DNA from: an uncultured Porphyromonadaceae bacterium | GTDB lineage: Bacteria; Bacteroidota; Bacteroidia; Bacteroidales; Muribaculaceae | Assembly (NCBI GenBank): GCA_947174515.1 | Contig: CAMWJD010000002.1 | Location: 1 to 33,377 of the forward strand | Direction: 5' to 3' | DNA: 33,377 nucleotides | Shown: piece by piece, positions 9,376-16,946 of the stretch | How positions within the stretch are numbered: position 1 is the first letter of the stretch | How the letters are laid out: every line of letters begins with the position of its first letter | Position numbers and translations under genes: made by a program | The notes under the pieces: model-generated | The model's input: only the letters and a program-made list of their open reading frames with translations | What the model was told of the DNA's origin: nothing | The model's database searches: none

Positions 9376-10191
9376 ATGAAAAAAATCATTTTGCTAATTA
9401 TTTTGGTGATGACAACATTAAATATTATGGCACAGCAGAAAATAGTACAGACGGCGGGTCGTGACGCTCTCGGAGAATTTGCACCGGAGTTCGCCCATCT
9501 TAATGACGATATCCTTTTTGGTGAGGTCTGGAGCAGAAACGATCTTCTGTCGCTTCGCGACCGCAGCCTCGTGACAGTGACTTGTCTTATCTCACAAGGG
9601 ATCACCGACAGTTCTCTGACATATCATCTTCAGGAGGCAAAGAAAAACGGAATCACGCGCACTGAAATTTCCGAAATTATCACTCACATAGCCTTTTATG
9701 CAGGTTGGCCAAAAGCATGGGCGGCATTTCGCCAGGCGAAGGATGTTTGGAACGATGATATAAAGGGAGATGATGCCAAGGCACAGTTCCAGAAGGAGAT
9801 GATTTTCCCAATCGGGGAGCCTAATACCGCTTATGCGAAGTATTTCATCGGCAACAGCTACCTGGCTCAGATCGCTACTGAACAGATTCCGTTTGCCAAC
9901 GTGACATTCGAGCCACGCTGCCGCAACAACTGGCATGTTCATAAGGCTGAACAGGGTGGCGGACAGATGCTTGTAGGGGTTGCAGGACGAGGATGGTATC
10001 AGGAAGAAGGGAAGCCGGCTATCGAGATTCTCCCGGGTACCGTCATAAATATTCCCGCTAATGTAAAGCATTGGCATGGAGCCGCCAAGGACTCATGGTT
10101 CGCGCATCTCGCTTTTGGAGTACCGGGAGAAAACACTGACAATGTCTGGCTTGAACCCGTGTCGGATGAAGAGTATGACAAACTCCCTTGA
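9376..10191 (+). CDS. Carboxymuconolactone decarboxylase-like domain plus cupin fusion, exported
   Basis: RSLVTVTCLISQGITDSSLTYHLQEAKKNGITRTEISEIITHIAFYAGWPKAWAAF (CMD) followed by NVTFEPRCRNNWHVHKAEQGGGQMLVGVAGRGWYQEEGKPAIEILPGTVINIPANVKHWHGAAKD (cupin). Confidence 0.85.
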   Translation: MKKIILLIILVMTTLNIMAQQKIVQTAGRDALGEFAPEFAHLNDDILFGEVWSRNDLLSLRDRSLVTVTCLISQGITDSSLTYHLQEAKKNGITRTEISEIITHIAFYAGWPKAWAAFRQAKDVWNDDIKGDDAKAQFQKEMIFPIGEPNTAYAKYFIGNSYLAQIATEQIPFANVTFEPRCRNNWHVHKAEQGGGQMLVGVAGRGWYQEEGKPAIEILPGTVINIPANVKHWHGAAKDSWFAHLAFGVPGENTDNVWLEPVSDEEYDKLP

Positions 10192-10219
10192 TGATCTCAC
10201 GCCAAGAGAAAAAATAATT

Positions 10220-10250
10220 AAGACATGCCGGAAGGTGTGTCTTTTCTATT
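10220..10250 (+). terminator. Intrinsic terminator downstream of CMD-cupin gene
   Basis: AAGACATGCC-GGAA-GGTGTGTCTT (10-bp stem with two G-U pairs) followed by T-rich TTCTATTTATT. Confidence 0.65.
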
Positions 10251-10278
10251 TATTGTAAGAAAACGTCGCGGTGATTTC

Positions 10279-10309
10279 TTTGTGGATTGAAAAAAACTGA
10301 GTAAATTTG
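10279..10309 (+). promoter_or_regulatory. Bacteroidetes-type promoter for thioredoxin-like gene
   Basis: TTTG (10279-10282) - N19 - TAAATTTG (10302-10309). Confidence 0.65.
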
Positions 10310-10315
10310 CAATGT

Positions 10316-10789
10316 ATGATAAATAAGAATAGAATAATTGTTTGGTTGGCAGGCTTGTTAGCCTGTCTGACCGCGTGTGTCGCTGATAAAGAGGAGCCTG
10401 AATGGTATCTGCGGGCCGGTGATGAACTGCCTCTGTTTGAGGTGACGACTATAGATGGGGCGACGGTGAGTTCAGCCGATTCTTATAAGACGGAAATGAT
10501 AATCGTTTTCTTTAATACCACTTGTGCTGACTGCCGGAGAGAATTGCCGATTCTGCAGAAACAGTATGAGAATGATCAAAAGATTACGGAAGAGGCAAGG
10601 CCGCAGTATATATGCATATCAAGAGAGGAAGGGAGAGCCGATGTTGAACGATATTGGAAAGAAGAGGGTCTTACTATGCCGGTAGCCGCTCAGGACGACC
10701 GCATCCTGTATTCAAAATTCGCTTCGATCGGGATACCGAGGATCTTTTATGCCAAAGATGGGGTGGTAATCCGGAGTGAAATTAATTGA
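10316..10789 (+). CDS. Thioredoxin-like/TlpA-type lipoprotein
   Basis: LLACLTACVADKE lipobox; FFNTTCADCRRELPILQKQYE CxxC motif. ATG at 10316 preferred over TTG 10307, which lies inside the -7 box. Confidence 0.75.
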   Translation: MINKNRIIVWLAGLLACLTACVADKEEPEWYLRAGDELPLFEVTTIDGATVSSADSYKTEMIIVFFNTTCADCRRELPILQKQYENDQKITEEARPQYICISREEGRADVERYWKEEGLTMPVAAQDDRILYSKFASIGIPRIFYAKDGVVIRSEIN

Positions 10790-10792
10790 TAT

Positions 10793-10824
10793 TTTGGATA
10801 ATCCGATTATTTTTCTTAAATTTG
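10793..10824 (+). promoter_or_regulatory. Bacteroidetes-type promoter for the prolyl oligopeptidase
   Basis: TTTG (10793-10796) - N20 - TAAATTTG (10817-10824). Confidence 0.6.
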
Positions 10825-10846
10825 CGTTCAAAAGAAATATATCTTT

Positions 10847-12979
10847 ATGTCACGAACTAAAACTACATCAATCCTCGCGATTATGGCAATATCCATCGCC
10901 TCATGCTCAAAACAGGGGCAAATCTCCTATCCGGAGGCACCTAACGACGGGACGATAGACAATTATTACGGAATGGAAGTCAACGATCCCTACCGTCCGC
11001 TTGAAAACGACACAGCGTCTGAGACTCTTGCATGGGTCAAGGCGGAGAATGCTGTCACCCAGGAATATCTTTCCAATATTCCTTTCAGGGGAAAAATCCG
11101 CGACAGAATCGAGCAACTAAACAATTATCCAAAAATAGGACTCCCCTCCAAGAAGGCCGATGGAAAATACTACTATTACAAGAACGACGGACTGAAAAAC
11201 CAATCCATCTTATATCGTTCGGATACTCCGGACGGTGAAGGAGAGATTTTTATTGACCCTAATACACTTTCTGACGATGGCACCGTAGCACTTACCGGCG
11301 TATATCAATCGCACGACGGCAAATATACCGCTTACACCATCTCACGCAGCGGTAGCGACTGGACAGAGATATATGTAATGGACACCGCTACGGGAAAGCT
11401 TCTCGATGATCATATCGAATGGGCGAAATTCACCGGAGCCGCCTGGCACGGGGATGGCTTCTATTACAGTGCTTATGAAAAACCCGCCAAGGGAAAGGAA
11501 TATTCAAATGCCAACGAATATCACAAGGTGTATTATCACAAGCTCGGGACTCCTCAGAGCGCAGACAACGTAGTCTACGAAAACCGTAAAGAGCCGCTTC
11601 ACTTCCACAGTGTCGATATCACCGACAACGAGTCGACCCTGATCGTGATGGGTGGTGGCGCCGGAAACGGAAATTCACTTTGCATTAAAGACCTTACCAC
11701 CCCCGGGTCCAAATGGGTGACAGTGGAGGAATCACAAGACAATGATATAAGTGTCATAGATTCACGCGATGGCAAACTCATCATTTTCACGTCAGCGGAT
11801 GCTCCGAAATACCGTCTTGTGACAGCAGATTTAAAAGCGCCTCAACGTGAGAATTGGGTAGATCTTGTGCCTGAGAATAATTCAGCCGTCCTCGTAGACG
11901 CTCGCTTCGCGGGCGACAAGCTTATCCTCACCTACGACAAGGATGCTTCTCATCACGCTTATGTGTATGACTCTGAAGGGAACAGGGAACAAGAGATAAC
12001 ACTCCCCGGATATGGCACTTTGTCTTTCTCCACAAATCCGCATGACACCGAGACATTCTACGCTTTTTCTTCTTTCACCACCCCTTCTCAGATTATGGCT
12101 TATGATGCCGCCACCGGAAAAAGCAGATTATTCCGCACAACGGAACTTCAGGGCTTCAATCCGGAGGATTATGTGACCGAACAGGTGTTCTATCCTTCTA
12201 CCGACGGCACTAAAATACCAATGTTCCTAACCTATAAGAAAGGATTAAAGAAAAACGGGAAGAATCCGGTGTATCTGTATGGGTATGGTGGCTTCAACGT
12301 CACACTGAATCCCGGCTTCTCCGCCAACCGCCTTTTCTGGCTTGAAAATGGCGGTATCTACGCCCAGACAAATCTGCGCGGAGGTGGCGAATATGGAGAA
12401 GATTGGCACATTGCCGGAACAAAGCTTGAAAAGAAGAATGTGTTTGATGATTTCATAGCGGCCGCAGAGTATCTTATAGAGCAGGATTGGACCAGCAAAG
12501 ACCTGATTGCCATAGAAGGAGGCAGCAACGGCGGCCTTCTTGTGGGAGCCGTCACAAACATGCGGCCCGATCTGTTCAAGGTAGCAATACCGCGTGTCGG
12601 CGTCATGGACATGATGCGCTACCATCTATTCACCATCGGATGGAACTGGGCTCACGATTACGGCACATCCGACGACTCACAAGAAATGGCGAAATACCTC
12701 CTCTCATACTCCCCTCTTCACAACATAAAGAACGACGGGACGCGCTATCCTGCTATTTTGATTACCACAGCCGATCATGACGACCGCGTAGTGCCCGCCC
12801 ATTCCTTTAAATATGCCGCGACACTACAGGCTTCAGACACCGGCGACGCTCCAAAACTAATACGCATCGACAGCAATGCGGGGCATGGTTCCGGCAAGCC
12901 GATTACAAAGATCATTGATGAATACACCGATATATATTCATTTATTTTCAAAAATATGGGAATTACCCCAAAGGAATAA
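10847..12979 (+). CDS. S9 family prolyl oligopeptidase, lipoprotein
   Basis: N-terminal lipobox (SIASC); propeller PEAPNDGTIDNYYGMEVNDPYRPLENDTASET; catalytic GGSNGGLLVGAV; ITTADHDDRVVPAHSFKYAA; AGHGSGKP. Confidence 0.93.
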   Translation: MSRTKTTSILAIMAISIASCSKQGQISYPEAPNDGTIDNYYGMEVNDPYRPLENDTASETLAWVKAENAVTQEYLSNIPFRGKIRDRIEQLNNYPKIGLPSKKADGKYYYYKNDGLKNQSILYRSDTPDGEGEIFIDPNTLSDDGTVALTGVYQSHDGKYTAYTISRSGSDWTEIYVMDTATGKLLDDHIEWAKFTGAAWHGDGFYYSAYEKPAKGKEYSNANEYHKVYYHKLGTPQSADNVVYENRKEPLHFHSVDITDNESTLIVMGGGAGNGNSLCIKDLTTPGSKWVTVEESQDNDISVIDSRDGKLIIFTSADAPKYRLVTADLKAPQRENWVDLVPENNSAVLVDARFAGDKLILTYDKDASHHAYVYDSEGNREQEITLPGYGTLSFSTNPHDTETFYAFSSFTTPSQIMAYDAATGKSRLFRTTELQGFNPEDYVTEQVFYPSTDGTKIPMFLTYKKGLKKNGKNPVYLYGYGGFNVTLNPGFSANRLFWLENGGIYAQTNLRGGGEYGEDWHIAGTKLEKKNVFDDFIAAAEYLIEQDWTSKDLIAIEGGSNGGLLVGAVTNMRPDLFKVAIPRVGVMDMMRYHLFTIGWNWAHDYGTSDDSQEMAKYLLSYSPLHNIKNDGTRYPAILITTADHDDRVVPAHSFKYAATLQASDTGDAPKLIRIDSNAGHGSGKPITKIIDEYTDIYSFIFKNMGITPKE

Positions 12980-12999
12980 TTCCCAAAACATATAAAAAA

Positions 13000-13040
13000 C
13001 AAAAGTGGACTCATGCAGCGCGAGTCCACTTTTATTTTTA
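13000..13040. terminator. Terminator between convergent S9 peptidase and SGNH hydrolase genes
   Basis: AAAAGTGGACTC-atgcagcgc-GAGTCCACTTTTATTTTT. Confidence 0.8.
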
Positions 13041-13049
13041 TGACATCAG

Positions 13050-13748
13050 TTATTTCAAGACCGCCGACACCTGCTCCGCTATCTGCTTCATGCCGTGGAT
13101 ATTCGGATGACTCGCCGTCTTATCAATGTCCTTGAGCTGGATATAAGGCACACCATAGTGATCGCAAGCCTCCACAATTGAGTTGGTGATCTCCGGTTTC
13201 AGACCGTCGTTGATTATATACAGAAGTTCTGTATTGGGATAGCGGTCTACTATATATGAAAGCATGTAGGTCAACGCAGGACGGAATGATTTTAATTGCT
13301 CATCGGTCCAATCAGCCCACACGAATTCTCCTATTGGAGCATTAGCCCATGAGTCGTTAGTAGCACCAAAAATCAGAAGAATGTCAGGATTGCCGAGATT
13401 ATCCATCCGGGTAATAAAAGCCCTGTCAGAATAATCTTCACCTCTATATCCCGTGGTGCAGATTGTAGACCCGGAATAAGAGTTGTTCTTCTCAAGTTTA
13501 TAACCATTCTCCTTTATCAGCAGATGCCACCACGTCTGTTTCACATCGTCGACGTCAGTACGATTAGGTTTGGGATGGCGAAAATACCAAATCTCATTCC
13601 CTTTCGGCTCGATGTAGTTTTCAAAAGTGGAATATGAGTCGCCTAAGATAGAGACACTTGTCTTAACCTGTGCCGAAACCAGCGAACCGGCAGAAATCAA
13701 AATCGCAGATGCAATAGCCCCGATTTTTTTGATGAAATTCTTATTCAT
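13050..13748 (-). CDS. Secreted SGNH/GDSL-type hydrolase
   Basis: Signal-like N-terminus; ILGDSYSTFENY block I; ILLIFGATNDSWAN; HPNIHGMKQIAEQV. Confidence 0.8.
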   Translation of the reverse strand: MNKNFIKKIGAIASAILISAGSLVSAQVKTSVSILGDSYSTFENYIEPKGNEIWYFRHPKPNRTDVDDVKQTWWHLLIKENGYKLEKNNSYSGSTICTTGYRGEDYSDRAFITRMDNLGNPDILLIFGATNDSWANAPIGEFVWADWTDEQLKSFRPALTYMLSYIVDRYPNTELLYIINDGLKPEITNSIVEACDHYGVPYIQLKDIDKTASHPNIHGMKQIAEQVSAVLK

Positions 13749-13771
13749 TTTTTATATTTATTAATTTTCCA

Positions 13772-13803
13772 CAAATTTAGTGATTTTTATAATATCATCC
13801 AAA
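13772..13803 (-). promoter_or_regulatory. Bacteroidetes-type promoter for SGNH hydrolase gene
   Basis: On the minus strand TTTG (13803-13800) - N20 - TAAATTTG (13779-13772). Confidence 0.6.
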
Positions 13804-14040
13804 TAAGGCAACTCAACATTACACATGCCGGAAGTTGATCATACGGAAATCAGACCAACACTTCATCTCATAAATTATCTTAAAAAAACTTATAAGACGT
13901 TGTCGGTGACAATATGGAAAGTAGATTGCCGTTTTAATAACATACGCACACAAACAAGTGACCAATCCATAACTTTCAGGCGCAACGCCGCATTATAATT
14001 ATTTATGCAACTATCCTACAACACCCATATAATCAGAACC

Positions 14041-14316
14041 ATGCGCAACGCCATCCTGGCATTGCCTTCAGTTCTTGATCTAAAACGACAATTTGCCTTA
14101 GATTCTTTATCTATGGTATTGTATGCAATGGTAATCCTTGGCATTTCCGATCAGCTTCCCGCTGTCACCAACATACTCTTGCAGACTCTCTTCGTGATAA
14201 CCACAGTAGTGTCAACTATCCTTTTTTTATGTAGACGGTCAATATGCATGGTGCTGATAAAACTCATCATGCTCGCCAGCATCTATATAATGGATGCCGC
14301 CGCCTATATCATTTAG
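14041..14316 (+). CDS. Small hypothetical membrane protein
   Basis: Hydrophobic segments (LDSLSMVLYAMVILGISDQLPAVTNILLQTLFVITTVVSTILFL..); in-frame ATG at 14005 also possible. No family recognised. Confidence 0.4.
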   Translation: MRNAILALPSVLDLKRQFALDSLSMVLYAMVILGISDQLPAVTNILLQTLFVITTVVSTILFLCRRSICMVLIKLIMLASIYIMDAAAYII

Positions 14317-14373
14317 GCTCTATCTTAGAGCCGTATTAATCCATAACAATAGTTTGCCGTTCGGCCCGCATCA

Positions 14374-15327
14374 TCAAAGGTGCGGGTCGATGTCGTTTAT
14401 ATCCACAAGACCATGCAGGATGGCGAAGACCGTCAGTCCGGCTGCCGAATGGATATTGAGCTTCGCCGATATGTTACGTCTATAAGTGGTCACTGTGTTG
14501 ATGGAAATAAAAAGTTTATCCGCAATTTCCTTATTCTGCATTCCGCGCGCCACACAGCGCAATATGTCTTTCTCGCGCTCCGTCATGCTGTCGAGCAGCG
14601 AATCTTCGCCCTTGACCTCATCCACCTCAGGCTTTGCATCCCGCTCCTTGAGCTTCAGCGACCTTTCGAGACGAGACACTGCGGGTAGGAACATACGGTC
14701 TTCAATCTCGCAATGGGAGCACAGGTCGGAGTTGCAATCTATGATATCGTTAAGCGCGGAGACGAGCCACAGATTGTTCATGACATGATAATGACGTATG
14801 AATATATCCTTCAACTCATCGAGTTTCTCAGTCATGCTCGTGTGTGTTACGGAATAATCGGATATGCGGAACTCTTCAGAGACATTCCCTTCAAGAAGAC
14901 GATCGACATAACTGAATATGCTGTCATTCTCATGCTCCATGTGCCGGCGTACCTCGGCGCAGTAATCGTCAAAAAACTTAAGCAGCTGCAGCAGCACATC
15001 ATCGATCGGAAGGGCACTGACAGCAAGAAGAAGCTTGCGGCGTATGGAAGGCAACAGGAACTCAAGGAAATAAGAGTGGGCACTCCTCAGATAGCGCATC
15101 AGGGAGGTCAGCGACACCTCAACAGAATACGGACGACTGTCGATAAGATTGCACACGGCGAGAAACGTGTGCTCATCGACACTATCTTCGGCACAGACCT
15201 CCTTCACGGTCTTATCGCCGAAGCCGAGTGATATTCCGAATCTTGCTGCGACCATCATCAGGTCGCTGTTTTCGTCTATCAGGTCGCGAAGCCTGTCCGC
15301 CCCGGTATATGCTTTTGATTTTTCCAT
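14374..15327 (-). CDS. Hemerythrin-like (ScdA/RIC-like) domain fused to C-terminal LuxR/NarL-type HTH regulator
   Basis: C-terminal LuxR HTH: LDSMTEREKDILRCVARGMQNKEIADKLFISINTVTTYRRNISAKLNIHS. N-terminal His/Glu pattern LRSAHSYFLE..RRHMEHENDSIF..THTSMTEKL..HCEIEDRMFLPAV as in hemerythrin/RIC four-helix bundles. ATG 15327 preferred over TTG 15351. Confidence 0.82.
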   Translation of the reverse strand: MEKSKAYTGADRLRDLIDENSDLMMVAARFGISLGFGDKTVKEVCAEDSVDEHTFLAVCNLIDSRPYSVEVSLTSLMRYLRSAHSYFLEFLLPSIRRKLLLAVSALPIDDVLLQLLKFFDDYCAEVRRHMEHENDSIFSYVDRLLEGNVSEEFRISDYSVTHTSMTEKLDELKDIFIRHYHVMNNLWLVSALNDIIDCNSDLCSHCEIEDRMFLPAVSRLERSLKLKERDAKPEVDEVKGEDSLLDSMTEREKDILRCVARGMQNKEIADKLFISINTVTTYRRNISAKLNIHSAAGLTVFAILHGLVDINDIDPHL

Positions 15328-15348
15328 TTCCCAATCTATTTCTGGTTG

Positions 15349-15356
15349 CAAAAATA
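15349..15356 (-). promoter_or_regulatory. Probable -7 element for the hemerythrin-LuxR gene
   Basis: Minus strand TATTTTTG about 21 nt upstream of ATG 15327; no clean -33 match. Confidence 0.4.
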
Positions 15357-15378
15357 AGAAATATTATTTAACGATTCC

Positions 15379-15396
15379 ATACTCATTTTTGAGTAT
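15379..15396. promoter_or_regulatory. Operator-like dyad ATACTCA-TTTT-TGAGTAT (NarL-like 7-2-7 arrangement)
   Basis: Perfect 7-nt inverted repeat; TACTCAT-TT-TTGAGTA fits TACYYMT-N2-AKRRGTA at all but one position. Confidence 0.55.
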
Positions 15397-15398
15397 TT

Positions 15399-15415
15399 TG
15401 AGATCTATCATCTCA
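15399..15415. promoter_or_regulatory. Operator-like dyad TGAGAT-N5-ATCTCA
   Basis: Perfect 6-nt inverted repeat, 2 bp from the preceding dyad. Confidence 0.4.
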
Positions 15416-15438
15416 TTTATAACGTGTTTTTATCAAAT

Positions 15439-15461
15439 TTATTTAGAATTAGTCTAAATAA
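15439..15461. promoter_or_regulatory. Operator-like palindrome TTATTTAGA-N5-TCTAAATAA (metalloregulator-box-like)
   Basis: Perfect 9-nt arms, centre ATTAG, ending 6 bp before the -33 TTG. Confidence 0.6.
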
Positions 15462-15467
15462 TGGGTA

Positions 15468-15498
15468 TTGCCAGGCGATTTTTTCGATTGTAATTTTG
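15468..15498 (+). promoter_or_regulatory. Promoter of the porin/imelysin locus
   Basis: TTG (15468-15470) - N20 - TAATTTTG (15491-15498). Confidence 0.6.
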
Positions 15499-15521
15499 CA
15501 TCCGAAAAAAAACAACCAAAA

Positions 15522-16877
15522 ATGAAAGCATACTTTTCAGCTATACTTGGAATCGCAGCTATAGCCGCCGTCCAATCGCACGCCACATTTACAGCCGGCG
15601 CTGCGGAATACATGGAAAAACCGCTTGCTGCCACCCAGGCCGACACTGCAGGCTATCACAAATTCCGCTTCGGAGGCTACGGAGAGATGGTGGCATCTTT
15701 CAAAGACTACGGCATCAACCGCTTCGCCGGAACTGCAACAGGCAACACAAGAACGCACCGCAACTCCATATCGATTCCACGATTCGTGCTCGCTTTTGAC
15801 TATAAATTCAATTCTAAATGGATTCTCGGCGCTGAAATAGAGTTCGAGGCAGGAGGCACAGGCACAGCCGTAGAACTTGAGAACAGCGAGAATGGAGAAT
15901 ATGAGACCGAAATAGAGAAGGGAGGGGAAGTCGCCCTCGAGCAATTCCACATAACAAGACTCATAATTCCACAATTCAACGTTAGGGCAGGCCACATGAT
16001 CGTGCCCGTGGGGCTCACAAACGCACACCACGAGCCTATCAATTTCTTCGGGACCGTTAGGCCCCAGGCTGAGACTTCCCTCCTTCCCTCCACCTGGCAT
16101 GAGACCGGCATTCAGTTTTTTGGATCGTTTGGAAAAAGATTTACAAGGTTTGATTATCAGCTCATGATCACTGCCGGCCTCAATGCCAACGGTTTTAACC
16201 GTGATGAATGGATCATCGGAGGAAAACAGGGACTCTTCGAAACCGACAACTTCACATCTCCCGCATACATAGTCCGTATAGATTACAGCGGTGTGCCGGG
16301 ACTCCGCACAGGCGTGTCGTTCTACTATTGCCGTAATGCCGGAGCAAATTCCGACAAAGAGCACACCTACTCCGCAATAGGAAAGATACCCGTGGCAATC
16401 GGCACCTGGGACGCTCAGTACAGAAATAAATTCGTGACAGCCCGCGCCAACCTCACCTATGGTTATATAGGAAACTCTGCTGCTCTCAGCGACGCTAACA
16501 GGTTGCTCTCCAACAAATCACCCTACAGCCGTCTTATCCCGATTGCAAAAAATGCCCTCAGCTATGGAGGGGAAGTCGGCATAAATATAAAATCGCTCAT
16601 TAAGGGGATTTTTCCGACAATATATCCTTTCGCCCGGTATGAATATTACAATCCCCAGTATCGCGGAGAAGGCACCAAGACTACGATGGACCACCGCCTC
16701 GAAGTAAGCCAATGGCAAGCCGGACTCAACTGGTTCGCACTTCCAAATCTCGTGCTAAAGGCAGACTACACCACCCGACAGATCGGCACGGCAAAAGTAT
16801 TCGGCAAAGGTCGCTACAACTCTGAAAACGAATTCTCCATCGGCATAGCCTACATAGGTTGGTTTCTCTCAAAGTAA
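15522..16877 (+). CDS. Outer-membrane porin, phosphate-selective porin O/P-like
   Basis: Signal peptide-like start MKAYFSAILGIAAIAAVQSHA; FRFGGYGEMVASFKDYG; repeated beta-strand segments; terminal aromatic IAYIGWFLSK. Start at internal ATG 15522. Confidence 0.75.
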   Translation: MKAYFSAILGIAAIAAVQSHATFTAGAAEYMEKPLAATQADTAGYHKFRFGGYGEMVASFKDYGINRFAGTATGNTRTHRNSISIPRFVLAFDYKFNSKWILGAEIEFEAGGTGTAVELENSENGEYETEIEKGGEVALEQFHITRLIIPQFNVRAGHMIVPVGLTNAHHEPINFFGTVRPQAETSLLPSTWHETGIQFFGSFGKRFTRFDYQLMITAGLNANGFNRDEWIIGGKQGLFETDNFTSPAYIVRIDYSGVPGLRTGVSFYYCRNAGANSDKEHTYSAIGKIPVAIGTWDAQYRNKFVTARANLTYGYIGNSAALSDANRLLSNKSPYSRLIPIAKNALSYGGEVGINIKSLIKGIFPTIYPFARYEYYNPQYRGEGTKTTMDHRLEVSQWQAGLNWFALPNLVLKADYTTRQIGTAKVFGKGRYNSENEFSIGIAYIGWFLSK

Positions 16878-16890
16878 TTTTGAATTGAAA

Positions 16891-16935
16891 ATTAAGATCT
16901 TAAACTCCCTAAACTTTCTAAACACCATAAACAAA
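16891..16935. repeat. Degenerate 9-bp tandem array (YTAAACNNN), 5 units
   Basis: ATTAAGATC TTAAACTCC CTAAACTTT CTAAACACC ATAAACAAA read in register. Confidence 0.6.
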
Positions 16936-16946
16936 ACAATAAAAAT

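Noticed and set aside
14316-14332. GGCTCT-ATCTT-AGAGCC as a terminator of the small membrane ORF
   Set aside because: 6-bp stem and no T-tract; left unannotated.
15537-16364. 275-aa minus-strand ORF inside the first porin gene
   Set aside because: Antisense shadow of a clear signal-peptide beta-barrel CDS; composition is unconvincing and no family is recognised.
16891-16935. CRISPR-like array
   Set aside because: Units are 9 bp and degenerate with no spacers and no cas genes in the window; same for 26155-26314.
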